In this document: piece after piece, positions 31,572 to 43,350 of the stretch
How the letters are laid out: every line of letters begins with the position of its first letter
How positions within the stretch are numbered: position 1 is the first letter of the stretch
From: Lithodes maja
Lineage: Eukaryota; Arthropoda; Malacostraca; Decapoda; Lithodidae
Assembly (NCBI GenBank): GCA_037953745.1
Contig: JBAKBP010006573.1
Span: 1 to 64,000, forward strand
Reading direction: 5' to 3'
Length of the DNA stretch: 64,000 nucleotides
Notes under the pieces: generated by a model
The model's database searches: none
Told to the model about the DNA's origin: nothing
What the model saw: only the letters and a program-made list of their open reading frames with translations
Made by a program: the position numbers and the translations under genes

Positions 31572-34244
31572 TCAATAGTTTGCCAGAGTGTGGAAATCAT
31601 TGAAGCAGGTGCCGGCACACAGTCCCACCTGACACTCGAGGCATTGCCAAGTGGTTTTTGTGGGTTTGCTTGGTCGTCGAGTTGTGCGGGTGCACACATA
31701 GCACCTCTTCTGCATCCTTATTCGGCTGTTAGGACCCTGGAAAGGAAGGGCGACGAGCTGGTGCTTTCTGATGAAGTCGGCACACCCTATTCTGTCCATC
31801 ATGCCTGGTCCTTGTAGTGGCCTCCCTGGTGTACCCGCATGTTTTACCAGGAGCTCATGTATCAGCTGCTTTTGGAAGGTCCGCAGGCTCTTGTACTTGA
31901 CGACTGGACACCTCAAACGGTAGATGTTGTACGCGTTGAGGACAGACATATCTACTGTATGCAGGACAAACTTCTTGTACCACCTGCAAGATGTTCGCAG
32001 GCAGTCTATGAAGCCCATCTGCATGTCGGACTTGTCGACGAGGCGCATGTTCAGGTTGTAGTCCAGAACAGCAGCTGGTTTTGTGATAGGGTTCTTAGTT
32101 TTTCGGTCCACCTTCCCTGTGGGGACCATCTCTGCTTTGTGGCATGTGGTGAGGAGGTTGACCTTACGCTGGTCATGCCAGTGGATGGAGAGGATGGGGC
32201 CACTCTTCTTATGGAATATGTCCGTCTTCTTCGTTTTGGTTGGGTAGGCTGGCATGCCCTTCCTCTTCCCCTTCACTGTGCCGACAGTTCCGGTCTTGCG
32301 GTCATGGAGGTACTTGGCGAGGATAGGCGACGTGTAATAATTGTCAGTATAGAGGACGTGGTTGTCATGGAAGTACCTCTCCATCATCCTCTTTACCACA
32401 GCGCCGCCAAAACCAATGAGGGGGTCAATCTGGACTTCACCACCCTTGCCGCTGTAGACTATAAAGTCGAGCACATATCCCGTCTTGCAGTCGCAGAGGA
32501 CGAAGAGCTTGATGCCGAAGCGGTGTCTCTTTGACGGGATATACTGTCGGAAGTGCAGCCTACCACGGAACAGGACCAGAGACTCGTCGATGCACAGCTT
32601 CTGAAATGGAATCAGGTAGGTGGAAAACCGATGACGTATCATGTCATACAGTTGCCTGATCTTCCAGAGTGTGTCGGGCTCGTGGACATGCATGTTATTT
32701 GTCAGGTGGAAATATGAGAGGATGTCGAAGTACCTATCCCTTGACATGAATTTGCCAAATGCTGGAGTCGTTGTGAGGTCGCCAGTTATCCAGTAGTCGG
32801 CCAGAACGTGCTTCTTTATGTGTGTCATCAGCATTGTGAGTGCCAAGAACACATATAATTCTGCCACAGTGAGAGCTCTCCATGCCACCATCTTTGCACT
32901 TGTCTTCCTGCCAAGAAAGTTTGAACATATAGCCTGGTGGTGATTTGTCTCTTTGACAAGGTATTCCATGACTTCATTGTCGTAGAAGCCACAGAAAAGT
33001 TCACTGGGGGTGGCATTTGGGCCACAGGGATATGCTGGTGACACCCCAGAACCCTGTTGTACCTCGTCAAAGGCAGGAAAATCTGGCACAAAATCCGCCC
33101 CATCTGACCACACAAACATTTCAGCAGGTCGAGGACGAGGACGTGGAGTTGCAGCAGGCACACGCCCTGGACGCCCTGGCACACGCCCTTGGCCATGCGG
33201 ATGCCCAGGCGGACGCCCTGCACGCCCAAGCCCAGGGGCAGCGGCGTCGGCAGGCCGACCACGTCCACGACCTCGAGGTCCTTTGACTCTTCTTGTCGGG
33301 ACTCGCTCTTCCTCTTCCTCTTCGTTTTCCTCTTCCTCAGGCGACGTCAGGTCATCTGGGGCAATGTTGGGGTCGTCAGCATCCTCTTCAGGAGACAACT
33401 CTGGTGAAGAATAGACCGGGCGTCGGCGGCGTGGGGCTGCGGGAGGTTGAGCAATGGGAGCCTCGGCCTCGGGAGTTGGGCTCCTTTTGCGGCTAGCCGG
33501 GGACTTTTCCGCAGGAAATAATGACCTACGATGCGGGGCCTGTGGTGACACACTGCGGGAGGCCAATGGCGCACTTGCAGAGGCCCTTTGGTCATCTTGA
33601 GGGACAGATGAAGCTGAGGGCTGTGGGTGGCCCTCCCGGCGTCCCGGGTCGAGGCGTCGTGACAAAGGAATGCGGGTGGTTGCTAGGCCTGGGTCGGCGT
33701 CACTCTCACTATCTACGCCTTCCCTCACTTTTTCTGCATCCCTGCGTGCTTTCTTGGCTGCACTTTTCACTAAAGACTTCTTATAGAAGTATTTACCCAC
33801 TTTCAAGGGCGTACGGGCAGGCAAAGGGGAAGGTCCTGGCGTAGGGCTAGGGCTAGGCCTACCCGGACCTACGAAACTAGGCGAAGGGGTTGGCTCTAGC
33901 ACACTTGGTACTTCAATAGCACCTTCCTCCACCACTTCCACATCAGGATCATCACTACTATCACCCCCCTCAAATAAATCCACATTGTCATCAGCACCAA
34001 ATCCCACAAAATCGTCAATTTCGCTCCCACTTCTACTCTGAATATAGAGGTTTTTGTCCACAGAGCTTTCACCACTGCTCAAATCCTGGTTGAAAAGTGC
34101 ACGTTGTATTGCACTGTCACTTAGCAAACGTTTCACTTTCCTTACTTTCCTTTTCTTCTCGGTTGGCAGAGGTGTAGATGTTGCAAGCGGGGTAGCACTG
34201 GGACGCGCGGGAGATTGCACAGTATCGGACGCGTCGGAATTCAT
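31572..34244 (-). CDS. piggyBac transposase, intact (890 aa)
   Basis: A second intact PGBD4-like transposase, clearly diverged from Pb1 but colinear. It starts at ATG 34244 (MNSDASDTVQSP), just inside the right terminus. The N-terminal third is acidic and Pro/Arg-rich with an EEEENEEEEEE tract. The catalytic core has Asp553 (CIDESLVLFRG), Asp634 (YTDNYYTSP), Asp737 (LVDKSDM) and Asp740. Conserved stretches such as IPSKRHRFGIK and RTSCRWYKKF flank them. The C-terminus is a Cys-rich zinc-binding domain (RCYVCTRT, CLECQVGLC, CFNDFH). There are no internal stops. With intact ends on both sides this is the best candidate in the window for an active transposon. Confidence 0.93.
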   Translation of the reverse strand: MNSDASDTVQSPARPSATPLATSTPLPTEKKRKVRKVKRLLSDSAIQRALFNQDLSSGESSVDKNLYIQSRSGSEIDDFVGFGADDNVDLFEGGDSSDDPDVEVVEEGAIEVPSVLEPTPSPSFVGPGRPSPSPTPGPSPLPARTPLKVGKYFYKKSLVKSAAKKARRDAEKVREGVDSESDADPGLATTRIPLSRRLDPGRREGHPQPSASSVPQDDQRASASAPLASRSVSPQAPHRRSLFPAEKSPASRKRSPTPEAEAPIAQPPAAPRRRRPVYSSPELSPEEDADDPNIAPDDLTSPEEEENEEEEEERVPTRRVKGPRGRGRGRPADAAAPGLGRAGRPPGHPHGQGRVPGRPGRVPAATPRPRPRPAEMFVWSDGADFVPDFPAFDEVQQGSGVSPAYPCGPNATPSELFCGFYDNEVMEYLVKETNHHQAICSNFLGRKTSAKMVAWRALTVAELYVFLALTMLMTHIKKHVLADYWITGDLTTTPAFGKFMSRDRYFDILSYFHLTNNMHVHEPDTLWKIRQLYDMIRHRFSTYLIPFQKLCIDESLVLFRGRLHFRQYIPSKRHRFGIKLFVLCDCKTGYVLDFIVYSGKGGEVQIDPLIGFGGAVVKRMMERYFHDNHVLYTDNYYTSPILAKYLHDRKTGTVGTVKGKRKGMPAYPTKTKKTDIFHKKSGPILSIHWHDQRKVNLLTTCHKAEMVPTGKVDRKTKNPITKPAAVLDYNLNMRLVDKSDMQMGFIDCLRTSCRWYKKFVLHTVDMSVLNAYNIYRLRCPVVKYKSLRTFQKQLIHELLVKHAGTPGRPLQGPGMMDRIGCADFIRKHQLVALPFQGPNSRIRMQKRCYVCTRTTRRPSKPTKTTWQCLECQVGLCAGTCFNDFHTLANY

Positions 34245-35512
34245 TTTTTTGCTGTAGCTCTCAATGGCGGCAACGTAGGAACTGATAAGAGTGGTAGTTG
34301 AGGCTTGGTGGCGCTACGATCGCCCACGCAAAGTAAAATTTGCCCGCGCGAATTTTAAAGCACGCTTTCAAGCAAATGCCTTACAAAAGGCATACCGGGT
34401 TGCGGCCCTTCAGCCACGCTGTCCTTACCTAAGGCAGCCCGGGTAGGAAGGGTTAAGGCCCATCCCGTGTTCCGTCATGTGCAGATCCCTGTCGAACGTG
34501 CGCATGAGCGACCCTCTCTTGTCATTTTTTCACGCGTCTCCATGTTGAGTCCGCTTTTGTTGTGCTCCTTCAATTCACCCTGTTTTAGGTTCGTTTCGGC
34601 TTATCTGGCCTTCTTTTTTGTTAGACAGATGTTACGTGATCTAGGGCACACGTAAATGGGCTCCTAAGTGTGTATAATGGAGACGCGTGTGGAAATAGCC
34701 TACCGAAGGTACGGGGGCGCCTGGCGTTCCTCGTACTGTATATGTTTTTCATTCTTTCTCTTTTCATATTCTTTTTTCCTGTTAGTCTGGGAATAGTTTA
34801 GCTTTTAGCTTCTTTTAGCTTCTTTTAGCCTAGCTCGTTTTCTCATTCAGGAATTGCTTTGCCCCTATGAGTTTTAATTTTTTCATAGCCCAAGGTGTAC
34901 CGTTGGTAAACAATCTGAGATTTTGTTGGTGGCGGTGCTGTTTGTAGAGTTTGTGTCGGCCGCATTATTAGCGTTATTCCCGAGTCCCCCCTTTCGAGCC
35001 TTCACTGTGTCTCAAGGGCCTGGGCGACAGGTGGTTCGTGATATCCAGGGGTACCCCACGGGGGCCCCTCCTTCACACCACAGGGTTTTTCGCCCCTGAC
35101 ACATTCTCTGCTCACGGCTAGGCCACCCTTTTTCTCACCAGTTTCATTTACTGGTTTTTCTTTTCTTTTCCTGTTTCACCTCCATCCTTTCATAGTCTTT
35201 TTGCCCAATCCAGGGGTACCCCCACGGGGGCCCCTGTTTGTGCGAAACCACCCTCCCTGCCACTTTTTCTCATGGGCTTTGCTCTATCTCTGTGGGTTGG
35301 GTGGTTCCTGGGGGATGTGCCTCCTCTTCCCTGGTGTGTCTTCCTTGCCTCTCCCTTTACCGGTTGAGTTAGGATAAATTCAAGGAAGACACTGCTCAGC
35401 TTGATGGCCATCATCGCTTGGATTTCATAAGGAGATGACGCATTTTTGTGGCCTTTTTTGGTATTCCCTAGACGCTCCTCTCGCTTTTCGGCGCCGGACC
35501 ATCTCGGCCGGT

Positions 35513-35655
35513 CCCGCAAATTTGCGGGAGCTCGATTCGGTCCTCTGGGACGTTTCGGCTCCCCGCAAATTTGCGGAGATCGCTGGGGGGTCCCTCAAAG
35601 ATGCGGGAGGGTTGTGTCGGTACGGTTATGCTTCCATTGGCCCGCAAATATGCGG
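35513..35655. repeat. array of four CCGCAAATTTGCGG palindromes, DIRS-A1 leader
   Basis: Sites at 35513-35528 (CCCGCAAATTTGCGGG), 35563-35576, 35592-35609 (degenerate) and 35642-35655 (one change). Start-to-start spacing is about 50, 29 and 50 bp, so the array is itself symmetric. The same array is in DIRS-A2. Candidate recombinase or regulator sites. Confidence 0.85.
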
Positions 35656-35883
35656 TAATAGTTGGCTTTCACTGTTGACCCTTTTTTATGTCATCTTGTT
35701 GCCTGCAACTATCTTGGTGTGTGCACTTTACTGGTGTTATAGGCCCTGCATGTAAGATGTTGAGTGGTGGTTAACACTTTCTCCATCTTTGCAGGTTCTG
35801 CTAGTGGTCTTCCACCTCGCCCGCCCTACTCACCTACCTCTGTGCTCCTGGTTTAGGGTGAGTACGGATACCTGTTTGCATGT

Positions 35884-38400
35884 GTGTTCCTGTTTCCCCA
35901 TGCTCCTATCCTGGTTCTTCTTGGACATTCTCTCCACTTACTCCTTCGACGTGCTGATTATGGTGTGTGTTCTTCCAGTGCAGGTAGGCTGCCTTGCTTT
36001 CGCCATGGTTGTAGCTCCCCGTGCTTGGAGAGCCACAAGTCCTGCTTGCGCCACTCGCACTGTGTGTTCTCTACGGCCTACCTCCCTGCTCTGTGTGGCC
36101 CGTGTCTGGCCCTGGTGGATGTGGTGCACCATAGCTCTGGTTCCTCGGTGGCGGCAGTGGCCTCTGCTTCCCTTCAGTCGGTGTGGGCGATAGTCTCCCG
36201 CCGCTTTTGGACTGTGGGCCACCGTTCCCCGGCATTTGTTGCCGCCCGGATCCGCGTCGCCCTGGGTATCCCTGACCCGACTGAAGGCCGTTCGCCTGGC
36301 CCTCTCCCTGCTCGGGCCCTCTCCCCTGGGTCCCGCAGCCGGTCGTCACATCGTCGGGGGGATCCCCTGCTCCGTCCACGCTCTCGCTCGCCTCGTCGCC
36401 CGTCCTCTCCTGCCCCTCGTTGTCGTCCTGATCGCCTTGACGGCGCCCATCGCCCTCGTCATGGTTCTCGCCCTGCGGCCGGGGTTTGCGGCTCTGCCCC
36501 TGTGCGCCCTCCCCTGGCCTCTCCGGGTCGGGGCTCTACTACCTTCCGCCCGCTTCCCCTGCTCGAACGACGTCCTCTTCCTTTGTCCTCTACGCGCACG
36601 GAGGTTCAGGCTGTAGCTGGCCCTCTGCTCCCTCCTCCTACACTGTCCAGGAGGGTCCGCCAGGATGTAGTTGCTTCTCCTCCTACTTCACCTGCTTCGG
36701 TGCCTATTCTTCCTTCACGGTCTCGTCCCACGGTGGCGGTCCCTCCCTCCTCCGCCTCGGTGTCGGGCCGCCCTCTTATCTCTGCCCCGGGGATCCTTGC
36801 TCTGTTTCCCCCCGCGGCTCCTTCTGACCTCTTTTCACCCGGCCAGCCTTCCCACTCCCGTCGTCCTGCTCCTCCTCCTTCTTCTCTCCCTGACCTTCAC
36901 TTACCGTCTCGCCACGGGGGTACCCCTCCTCTTGGCTCGGTGGGGTATAGCGTGGTTTCGGGATCCCCTTTCTCAGGGGCTGACGTGTCGCTGGAAGAGG
37001 GGGATGGTACTGTTTCCCCCTCGGGCGTTCGTGTTCAGGGACGAGTCCCTCAGCGGCGACACAACCGTGGTTGCTCGCCTTCCTTGGGCCGCGACTCTGC
37101 TAGTTCGTGTCGTGGATCTCGCTCCCGCTCGCGCTCACCCCTGCGGGCCGACCATTCTTGGGGGGGGGGGGGGGGGGGGGGTCGCCTCTCTCGGATCGAT
37201 TGTCGGCTATGCAGGGGTGGCTTGTGTCACGCATCTACGGGCGCTTGGAGTCGATGCAAGACTCCCTCTTATCGCGCTTCTTGGCGGTGACACACCCTCA
37301 GCGCCTCACCCTACCTACCCCTGCTACGGTCCCCCTCCCTTCTGCAGGCCTACGCTCTCGTCAGACTTCAGCCGCCGGGACATCCTTCGGGATGTTCAGT
37401 CCCTGGCTGTGTTGACGGGACTGTCCTTCTATGGGATGGGTTTGTGCGACGGCGGTACACCTGGCTTTGCCATCTTGCTTGATCACCCTCTCCCATTGGG
37501 GGCCTGGTTTGCTGAGGCCTTCGACTTCGCCGGCCGTTCCATCGCCGGCTCTCCTTCAGTCCCTCCCCCGGAGTCATCACTGCTTTTGCCTCCTCTTGTG
37601 TCTGTCGGCGGGTTGGACGGCGCGTTCTGGTCCTAGTTCAGCGCGCCCATTCTTGAACTTTGTTCTATTGCTACCCCGTTCTTCTCTCACCCAGTTCAGT
37701 CCTCTGTCGACAGGGTTTTTCCCTTGCGGCGGTGGGCGCCGAACTTCTTCTCTTGTCTTTTGGTTCCCTCCAGACTTCTGTTCACCACCTGCGGCTTATC
37801 GCGGCGTCTGCACCAGGCGATCTTCGCGAGGGTTTGGGCCGCGTTCGGCGGATCCCCCTTCGGCTCGCGGTGTCTTTGGTTCCCGAGCTGAAGGCGGTTT
37901 TGTGCGTGGCACCTCGGCAACGCCGGACGGTACGGTCCTCGTTCTGCCGGACAGCCCCCTTGGATATTCGTCATGGTTTGTTGTACTCTGCGCTCTCTCC
38001 GTTGGGGCTTTTTTGCGCGGGATGCTTGGGGCCGCTACGCTTCTCTATCGGCGGACCCTGCTTATGACACGCAACGACGAGCTGTGTCGCGGGCGGGGTC
38101 TTCTCCGTCCCGTCCTTCTGCCGGTCCTCTTCGGGGTGCTGCTGCAAGTGCTGCCGCCATGCACGGGCGCAGGACAGGGACGTTACAGGCCAGTGCGTCA
38201 GTTCCGCCTCGCCATTCTGTTCTTGCCCCCTTTTCATCCCCGCCGTGTCGGGGCTGGCCGGCCTTCCACTTCCGGCCGCCCTTCGCCGGGGTCGGCCCCG
38301 CGACAGCCAGGGGTTGGGGTGGCCCGCCCTTTTCGACGAAGTTGGGGGGGGGGAGGGGGGTAGAGGAGGTCAACGTGGCGCTCATGCCCGCACGGACCGT
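35884..38400 (+). pseudogene. gag-like ORF1 of DIRS-A1
   Basis: The frame from about 35884 contains a zinc-like motif (CFRHGCSSPCLESHKSC, then ALCGPC) with the same Cys/His layout as DIRS-B ORF1. A long Arg/Ser/Pro-rich region follows. The frame is lost at a 22-base G run (37160-37181), where DIRS-A2 has GGGGTGGG. Beyond it another frame continues SPLSDRLSAMQGWLVSRI and RLESMQDSLLSRF, probably helical. Several frames stay open because the sense strand is very GC-rich and A-poor, so boundaries are approximate. ORF1 of DIRS elements is thought to be the capsid/RNA-binding protein. Confidence 0.6.
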
Positions 38401-38639
38401 ACCGGGGGTACCTCCACGTCAAAACAATGTGTAGGTTCTCTGGGTCGGTCTCCTTGTTCTCCTTCTCGCCTGGCCGTCCGGGTCGCTCCCCTCCTCTCGG
38501 GAGGTCCCACGAGTTGTTTTCGCCCTTGCGCCCCTCGGTGGCCGCGAGGGACGTTGGGGGCGGCAGATTGCGCGGAGGGGTCTCACCTGGAGGTGGACTT
38601 CCAGCCCCCACTCCGCTCTTGTTACCGACGCCGGCCCGC

Positions 38640-40037
38640 CTCTTCAGAGGTGGCCCACGTGTTCACATCCATGCACGAGCAGGGTATCGTCGAGGGAGTT
38701 GACCGCCGGTCACCCGGTTTTCCTCTCCCGTGTATTTCTGAAACCGAAGTAGAACTGCGACGCGATGCGCCCGGTGGTGGCTCTGTTGGCCCTCACCGGG
38801 CGCATCGTGCACACACGGTTTCGGATGCTGCCGGTACCCCAGGTCCGCCTGGCCCTGCGCCATCTGTCGGGGGTAGTGTCGCTGGCCCTCCAGGCTGCGT
38901 CTTGGCTCGTTCCTCTCCATCCTCGATTCCAGGGATTCTTGGCCGTTCGGACTTCCGATCGTGTGTTCCTGTTCGCCGGCCTTCCCTTCGGTCTCCACAT
39001 CGCGCCGCGGATCTTTTCCAAACTGGTGGGACAGGCTCTGGGTCCTCTCCTCAGGGGCGGGCTCCAGCTCCTGTTTTCCTTGGCCGATTGGTTGATAGTT
39101 TCCGAAGCCCTCGGACTGTGCGTACGCGACGCCCTCACAGTCGTTCACCACGTCGCACAGTTAGGGTTCCCCGTCGATGTTCCCAAGTCACGCTTGACCC
39201 CGTCGCGTGTCGTGCCATGGGTCGGTCTAGCCTGGGTTTTGTTCAGCGCTCCGGTGACCCAGGGTCTGCCGGCCGCGGTGCACTTTCGGCGGAAGGTCTT
39301 CGCCGTGTTGCACTCGGTCTCCCTCCCGGGGTGGCTCTGGGACTCATTAGTGGTTCGCTGCATTGGGCCGCTCTGCCCATTCCCTTAGGGAGCCTCAGGC
39401 TACGCCGCCTCCTCCTCATGGGCACCGAGGTGTTTGCGTTGACCCCTATGGATCGGCTCCTGCCGCTCCAGCGTACCATTCGCAGACACTTCGGACACTG
39501 GGTTGCTCGGGGCATGCTCTCTGCGCCTGTGCCCTGGACCGCCCCCCCGCCGACGATCTGGGTAGACACAGATGCGTCGAGCGTGGTAGGGTGAGGTTAC
39601 CCATCAAACCTGGGCCGTCAACTTCCCGGCAGATGGGTGGGACTCACGCCCCTTACCCGTCTATGCCCTCGAACTGTTGGTTCCTTTGTTCTTCCTGAGG
39701 GACCACGCGCTGGCCCTTCGGGGAAAGTCGGTGGCCTTCGGGATGGACACTCAGACAGCTGTCCACTGTTTCCTAAAGCGGGGGTCCTCCAGGTCATTGT
39801 CTCTATTGGGGATCTTGGTGAAGTTGTTCTTCCTCGCGGCCCGACACACCTTCTCCCTGCATGCCTCCTCCCTGCCCGGGCCTGCCACCCTGTGGGCGGA
39901 CGCCCTGTCGAGAAGACGGGGCGTTCTTGTAGAATGAGCAGTGCAACGGACTGTGTTCGCCGACCTCGCGGCTTCCTGGGGTGTTCCGAAGGTCGACTTG
40001 TTCGCATCGGAGGTGCCGCGCCAGTTGCCTTGGTACC
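38640..40037 (+). pseudogene. DIRS-A1 reverse transcriptase-RNase H, catalytically altered
   Basis: The RT starts near HEQGIVEGVDRRSPGF, shifts frame near 38750 and continues RPVVALLALTGRI, VSLALQAASWLVPLHP (motif A), FAGLPFGLHIAPRIFSKLV (motif B), FSLADWLIVSEA (motif C) and PKSRLTPSRVVPWVGL. In DIRS RTs motif A is SLDLKDA and motif C is YLDDWL, so both catalytic Asp are Ala here. RNase H follows in other frames: WVDTDASS near 39560, MDTQTAVHCFLKRG, LPGPATLWADALSR, then a TGA at 39935 (TGG in DIRS-A2) and WGVPKVDLFAS. The block ends at the LINE insertion at 40038. Non-functional. Confidence 0.8.
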
Positions 40038-42223
40038 TAAATGCAGACCTAAATTTGGCTAGCAGTGAAGTAAAACAGTACTTGGGAAGTATTGATACTT
40101 CCAACCTTACTTCAGATGAGCTGGTGGAGGTACATGGAAATGCACTTAAATTAGTGTTCGATCATCACTGTCCAGAAGTAGAGAAGAAAATCATAGTACG
40201 AGATGATTCGCCCTGGTATAGCACTCGAGTTAAATTTCTTAGAAGAGCGCGTAGAAGAGCTGAACATGAATGGCGGAAAAATAAAACAGACTCTACATGG
40301 TTGCAATATCTGTCAGCCAGAAGAGCTGTGGTCCACAAAATCAAAGATGAAAAGAAAGTGTATTATCAGGGAAAAGTTGACTCGTGTGGTAACGACCAGA
40401 GGAGGTTGGCTTCAATTGTAAACAGTTTACTTGGAAAAACAAGAGTCAGCTTAAGACCTTCTGTACCCGATGCCGAGTTGGCTGCCAACTTTGTGGCATT
40501 TTTTGCTGGCAAGATAACTCGCATAAGACAGGAACTGGATGATGCTTCTGTTGGTGAAGAACTTTCAGTTGTACTCCAACCCCGACACATTCCTAATAAT
40601 GTCCTCTCATCCTTTCACTCAGTAGAGGTGGTCATGATCTCGTCCTACATAAGAAACCTCAATAAAACATTTTGCACGTTGGATCCCATAAATGTTTCCA
40701 AGCTACCAAGAGTCTATGATCACACAGTTGAGTTTATTTCCAAAATAATTAATAAGTGCTTCTCTGAAGGTAGCTTCCCACATTCTGAAAAGCATGCACT
40801 ACTCCGACCTACTCTAAAGAAGCCTGGACTTGATGTTGAGAACATGTTGAACTATCGTCCTGTCTCCAACCTGTCCTTCATATCAAAGATATTAGAGCGT
40901 GCAATACTTGACCAATTACAACCACTACTTCAGCAGAATGAAACTATCCCAATTTTTCAGTCTGCTTACCGACAGCATCATTCAACTGAAACAGCATTGA
41001 TTAGAGTACATAATGATCTAGTTGAGAACATTTGCAATGGTGTGGCCTCACTATTGGTCTTGCTTGATCTCTCTGCGGCTTTTGACACAGTGGATCACGA
41101 GTTGTTATTGAGTGATCTTTATGATTGTGGTGTGCGTGACTCCGCTCTCTTGCTTCTTGGGTCGTACTTGTCAGGTAGATCCCAGAGTGTGATGGTAAAT
41201 CAAGTGGTCTCGGACTCGACACCCCTGCAGTATGGTGTTCCGCAGGGATCAGTTTTAGGTCCTATCCTATTTATAATTTATATTAGCAGTTTGTCTCTTC
41301 TGCTTCGTGCACATAATGTCACCTTTCACTTTTATGCAGATGACACCCAGATTTATGTGAGAATCACAAATATAGTTGATATACGGAGTAAGATGGAATT
41401 GTTGATGTCTGATATCAAGAAGTGGATGAGAGCGAGAAAACTTAAACTAAATGATGGTAAAACTGATATTCTCATCATCCGAGGAAATAGAAGAGCTGAT
41501 GATATAGTAGGTGCCCTCTCCATCAATGTGGGTGGATCTCAGCTGCGACCGGCCAACTCTGTTCGAAATCTGGGTGTATATGTGAACTCCCGATTAGATT
41601 TCAAAGAGCATGTAAACCAGATAGTTAAAAGTTGTTACTTGCACATCAGAAATCTCTATTTGGTGAAGCCGTTTATAACCAGACGTTGCCTCCTGACGTT
41701 GGTTCACTCATTGGTCTTCTCTCGTGTTGATTATTGCAATGCCCTGTTGGTGGGTCTTCCAAATTATATTTTGAAGAAAGTTCAGTCTGTTCTTAACAGG
41801 GCCGCAAGACTAATTTTTGGTGTTCCACCTAGAACTCCTACTACATCTCTTCACATAGAACTGCACTGGCTGCCAGTAAGAGCAAGAATAGAATTTAAGT
41901 TGTGTTTGGTGACTTTTAAGGTTCTCAAATTTGGTGAGCCTAGGTACCTTGCGGAGCTGCTCAGGCGCCCACCGGCACACCATGGTGTAGTTGTGCGTCA
42001 TGACAATGACCCTTTTCGTCTTGATGAACCAAGGGCTTTCCAGCAGTCTTCTTTCTTTGAGAGGTCATTCTCCTACATGTCTCCGAGGTTGTATAACAGG
42101 TTGCCGCTGTCCATGAGACAACTGAGTTCTGTTGAATGCTTCAAGAGACAACTTAAGACTTTTCTCTTTGAGAGAAGCTATGATCTTGAGAGAGGTGTCA
42201 TGACAGATGGCTATAGAATTTAG
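39941..42223 (+). pseudogene. chimeric ORF: DIRS RNase H tail fused to L2-like LINE RT
   Basis: The open frame has 32 codons of DIRS-A1 (VFADLAASWGVPKVDLFAS and following) and then, from 40038, about 728 codons of a 5'-truncated LINE. There is no ATG; the frame opens after a TGA at 39935. The LINE part shows a linker (DSPWYSTRVKFLRRARRRAE) and RT motifs LRPTLKKPGLDVE, NYRPVSNLSFISKILE, SAAFDTVDHELLLSDL (A), GVPQGSVLGPILF (B) and FYADDTQIYV (C, intact), with a full thumb and C-terminus (WLPVRARIEFKL, RPPAHHG). Fingerprints fit the L2/CR1 group. The endonuclease is missing. The uninterrupted 2.2-kb frame implies a recent insertion. Confidence 0.85.
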
Positions 42224-42390
42224 GCTATTTTGCCACTGCTAGTGATTGTTAAATGTGTGTTGTATATAAGCCTTCTTTTGATGCATTGATTTTTGTTCTT
42301 TTTTCTTTCTCTTTTCGAGCGCTAGTGAATTCTTCGGAAAAATTGGCGCTTATGAGAAATAAGTAACATGCTTATTATTATTATTATTAT
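40038..42390 (+). mobile_element. 5'-truncated L2-like LINE in DIRS-A1
   Basis: Flanked by TACC at 40034-40037 and 42391-42394. DIRS-A2 is continuous across this point (63300-63310). The 3' UTR is about 150 bp and ends in a (TTA)n tail at 42371-42390, as usual for L2/CR1-like elements. Confidence 0.88.
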
Positions 42391-43350
42391 TACCTCTCCC
42401 TCCGGCCTCGCACTCCGGAGGGGGGTCCGGACGCTTTCATTTCTTACAGTTTCTTACAGTAGATCCTCTGGAAAAAGGCAAACTATGCCTGTGTATCTAG
42501 CTCAGTACCAGTACTTGCACTGCTGCGGTCGTTCACGGTGTTGGCGGCGGCGGTAGCAGACGCAACATTTTTACTATTCTGTATTTTTGTTTTATAATCA
42601 AACTTCAAATCTTGTCTTCCCCATGCTTTATCAAGATTACTTTCAAACTCCCTTATTGATTCGGAATCGACTACATACCGGGTACTGGGGCAGTGCGTTC
42701 CACTCATTTACCACTCTATCACAAAATGAGTTCTTTGCCTTCTCAAGCCTATTTCTTTCTTTGTAAATTTTCTTAGAGTGTCCTCTCGTTCTTGTTCCCT
42801 CCCGCATCAAGAAGATACCTTCACACACATCCTCATCGTACTTTCCTGACACTATCTTAATAACATGCTTATTATTATTATTATTATTACCTCTCCCTCC
42901 GGCCTCGCACTCCGGAGGGGGGTCCGGACGCTTTCATTTCTTACAGTTTCTTACAGTAGATCCTCTGGAAAAAGGCAAACTATGCCTGTGTATCTAGCTC
43001 AGTACCAGTACTTGCACTGCTGCGGTCGTTCACGGTGTTGGCGGCGGCGGTAGCAGACGCAACATTTTTACTATTCTGTATTTTTGTTTTATAATCAAAC
43101 TTCAAATCTTGTCTTCCCCATGCTTTATCAAGATTACTTTCAAACTCCCTTATTGATTCGGAATCGACTACATACTGGGGCAGTGCGTTCCACTCATTTA
43201 CCACTCTATCACAAAATGAGTTCCTTGCCTTCTCAAGCCTATTTCTTTCTTTGTAAATTTTCTTAGAGTGTCCTCTCGTTCTTGTTCCCTCCCGCATCAA
43301 GAAGATACCTTCACACACATCCTCATCGTACTTTCCTGACACTATCTTAA
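42364..43350. repeat. tandem duplication of about 490 bp across three elements
   Basis: Unit 1 is 42364-42860 and unit 2 is 42861-43350. Each contains the TTA tail of the L2-like LINE, the 50-bp DIRS sliver and the 3' end of the CR1-like LINE. Unit 1 has a 7-bp extra duplication (near 42678). The junction is TATCTTAA/TAACATGC. Confidence 0.9.

Larger units (their letters stand above)
30744..34452 (-). mobile_element. piggyBac element Pb3, complete, 3709 bp
   Basis: TTAA at 30740-30743 and 34453-34456. Inverted ends share CCCTTCCTACCCGGGC, then diverge slightly (CAGCCTTTG against CTGCCTTAG further in). It carries an uninterrupted transposase, so it looks structurally complete. The right flank is the DIRS-A leader beginning GGCCCATCCCG; the left flank is not the matching DIRS-A sequence. 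A subterminal block (ATGGCGTTGAGTAGAGC, about 30900) is shared with Pb2 and both MITEs at 12-13 kb. Confidence 0.95.

Noticed and set aside
36071..39569. Long antisense and alternative-frame ORFs over DIRS-A1 (and the same over DIRS-A2)
   Set aside because: The sense strand is GC-rich and A-poor, so stops are rare in all frames. These frames have no recognisable domains and shadow ORF1 and RT.
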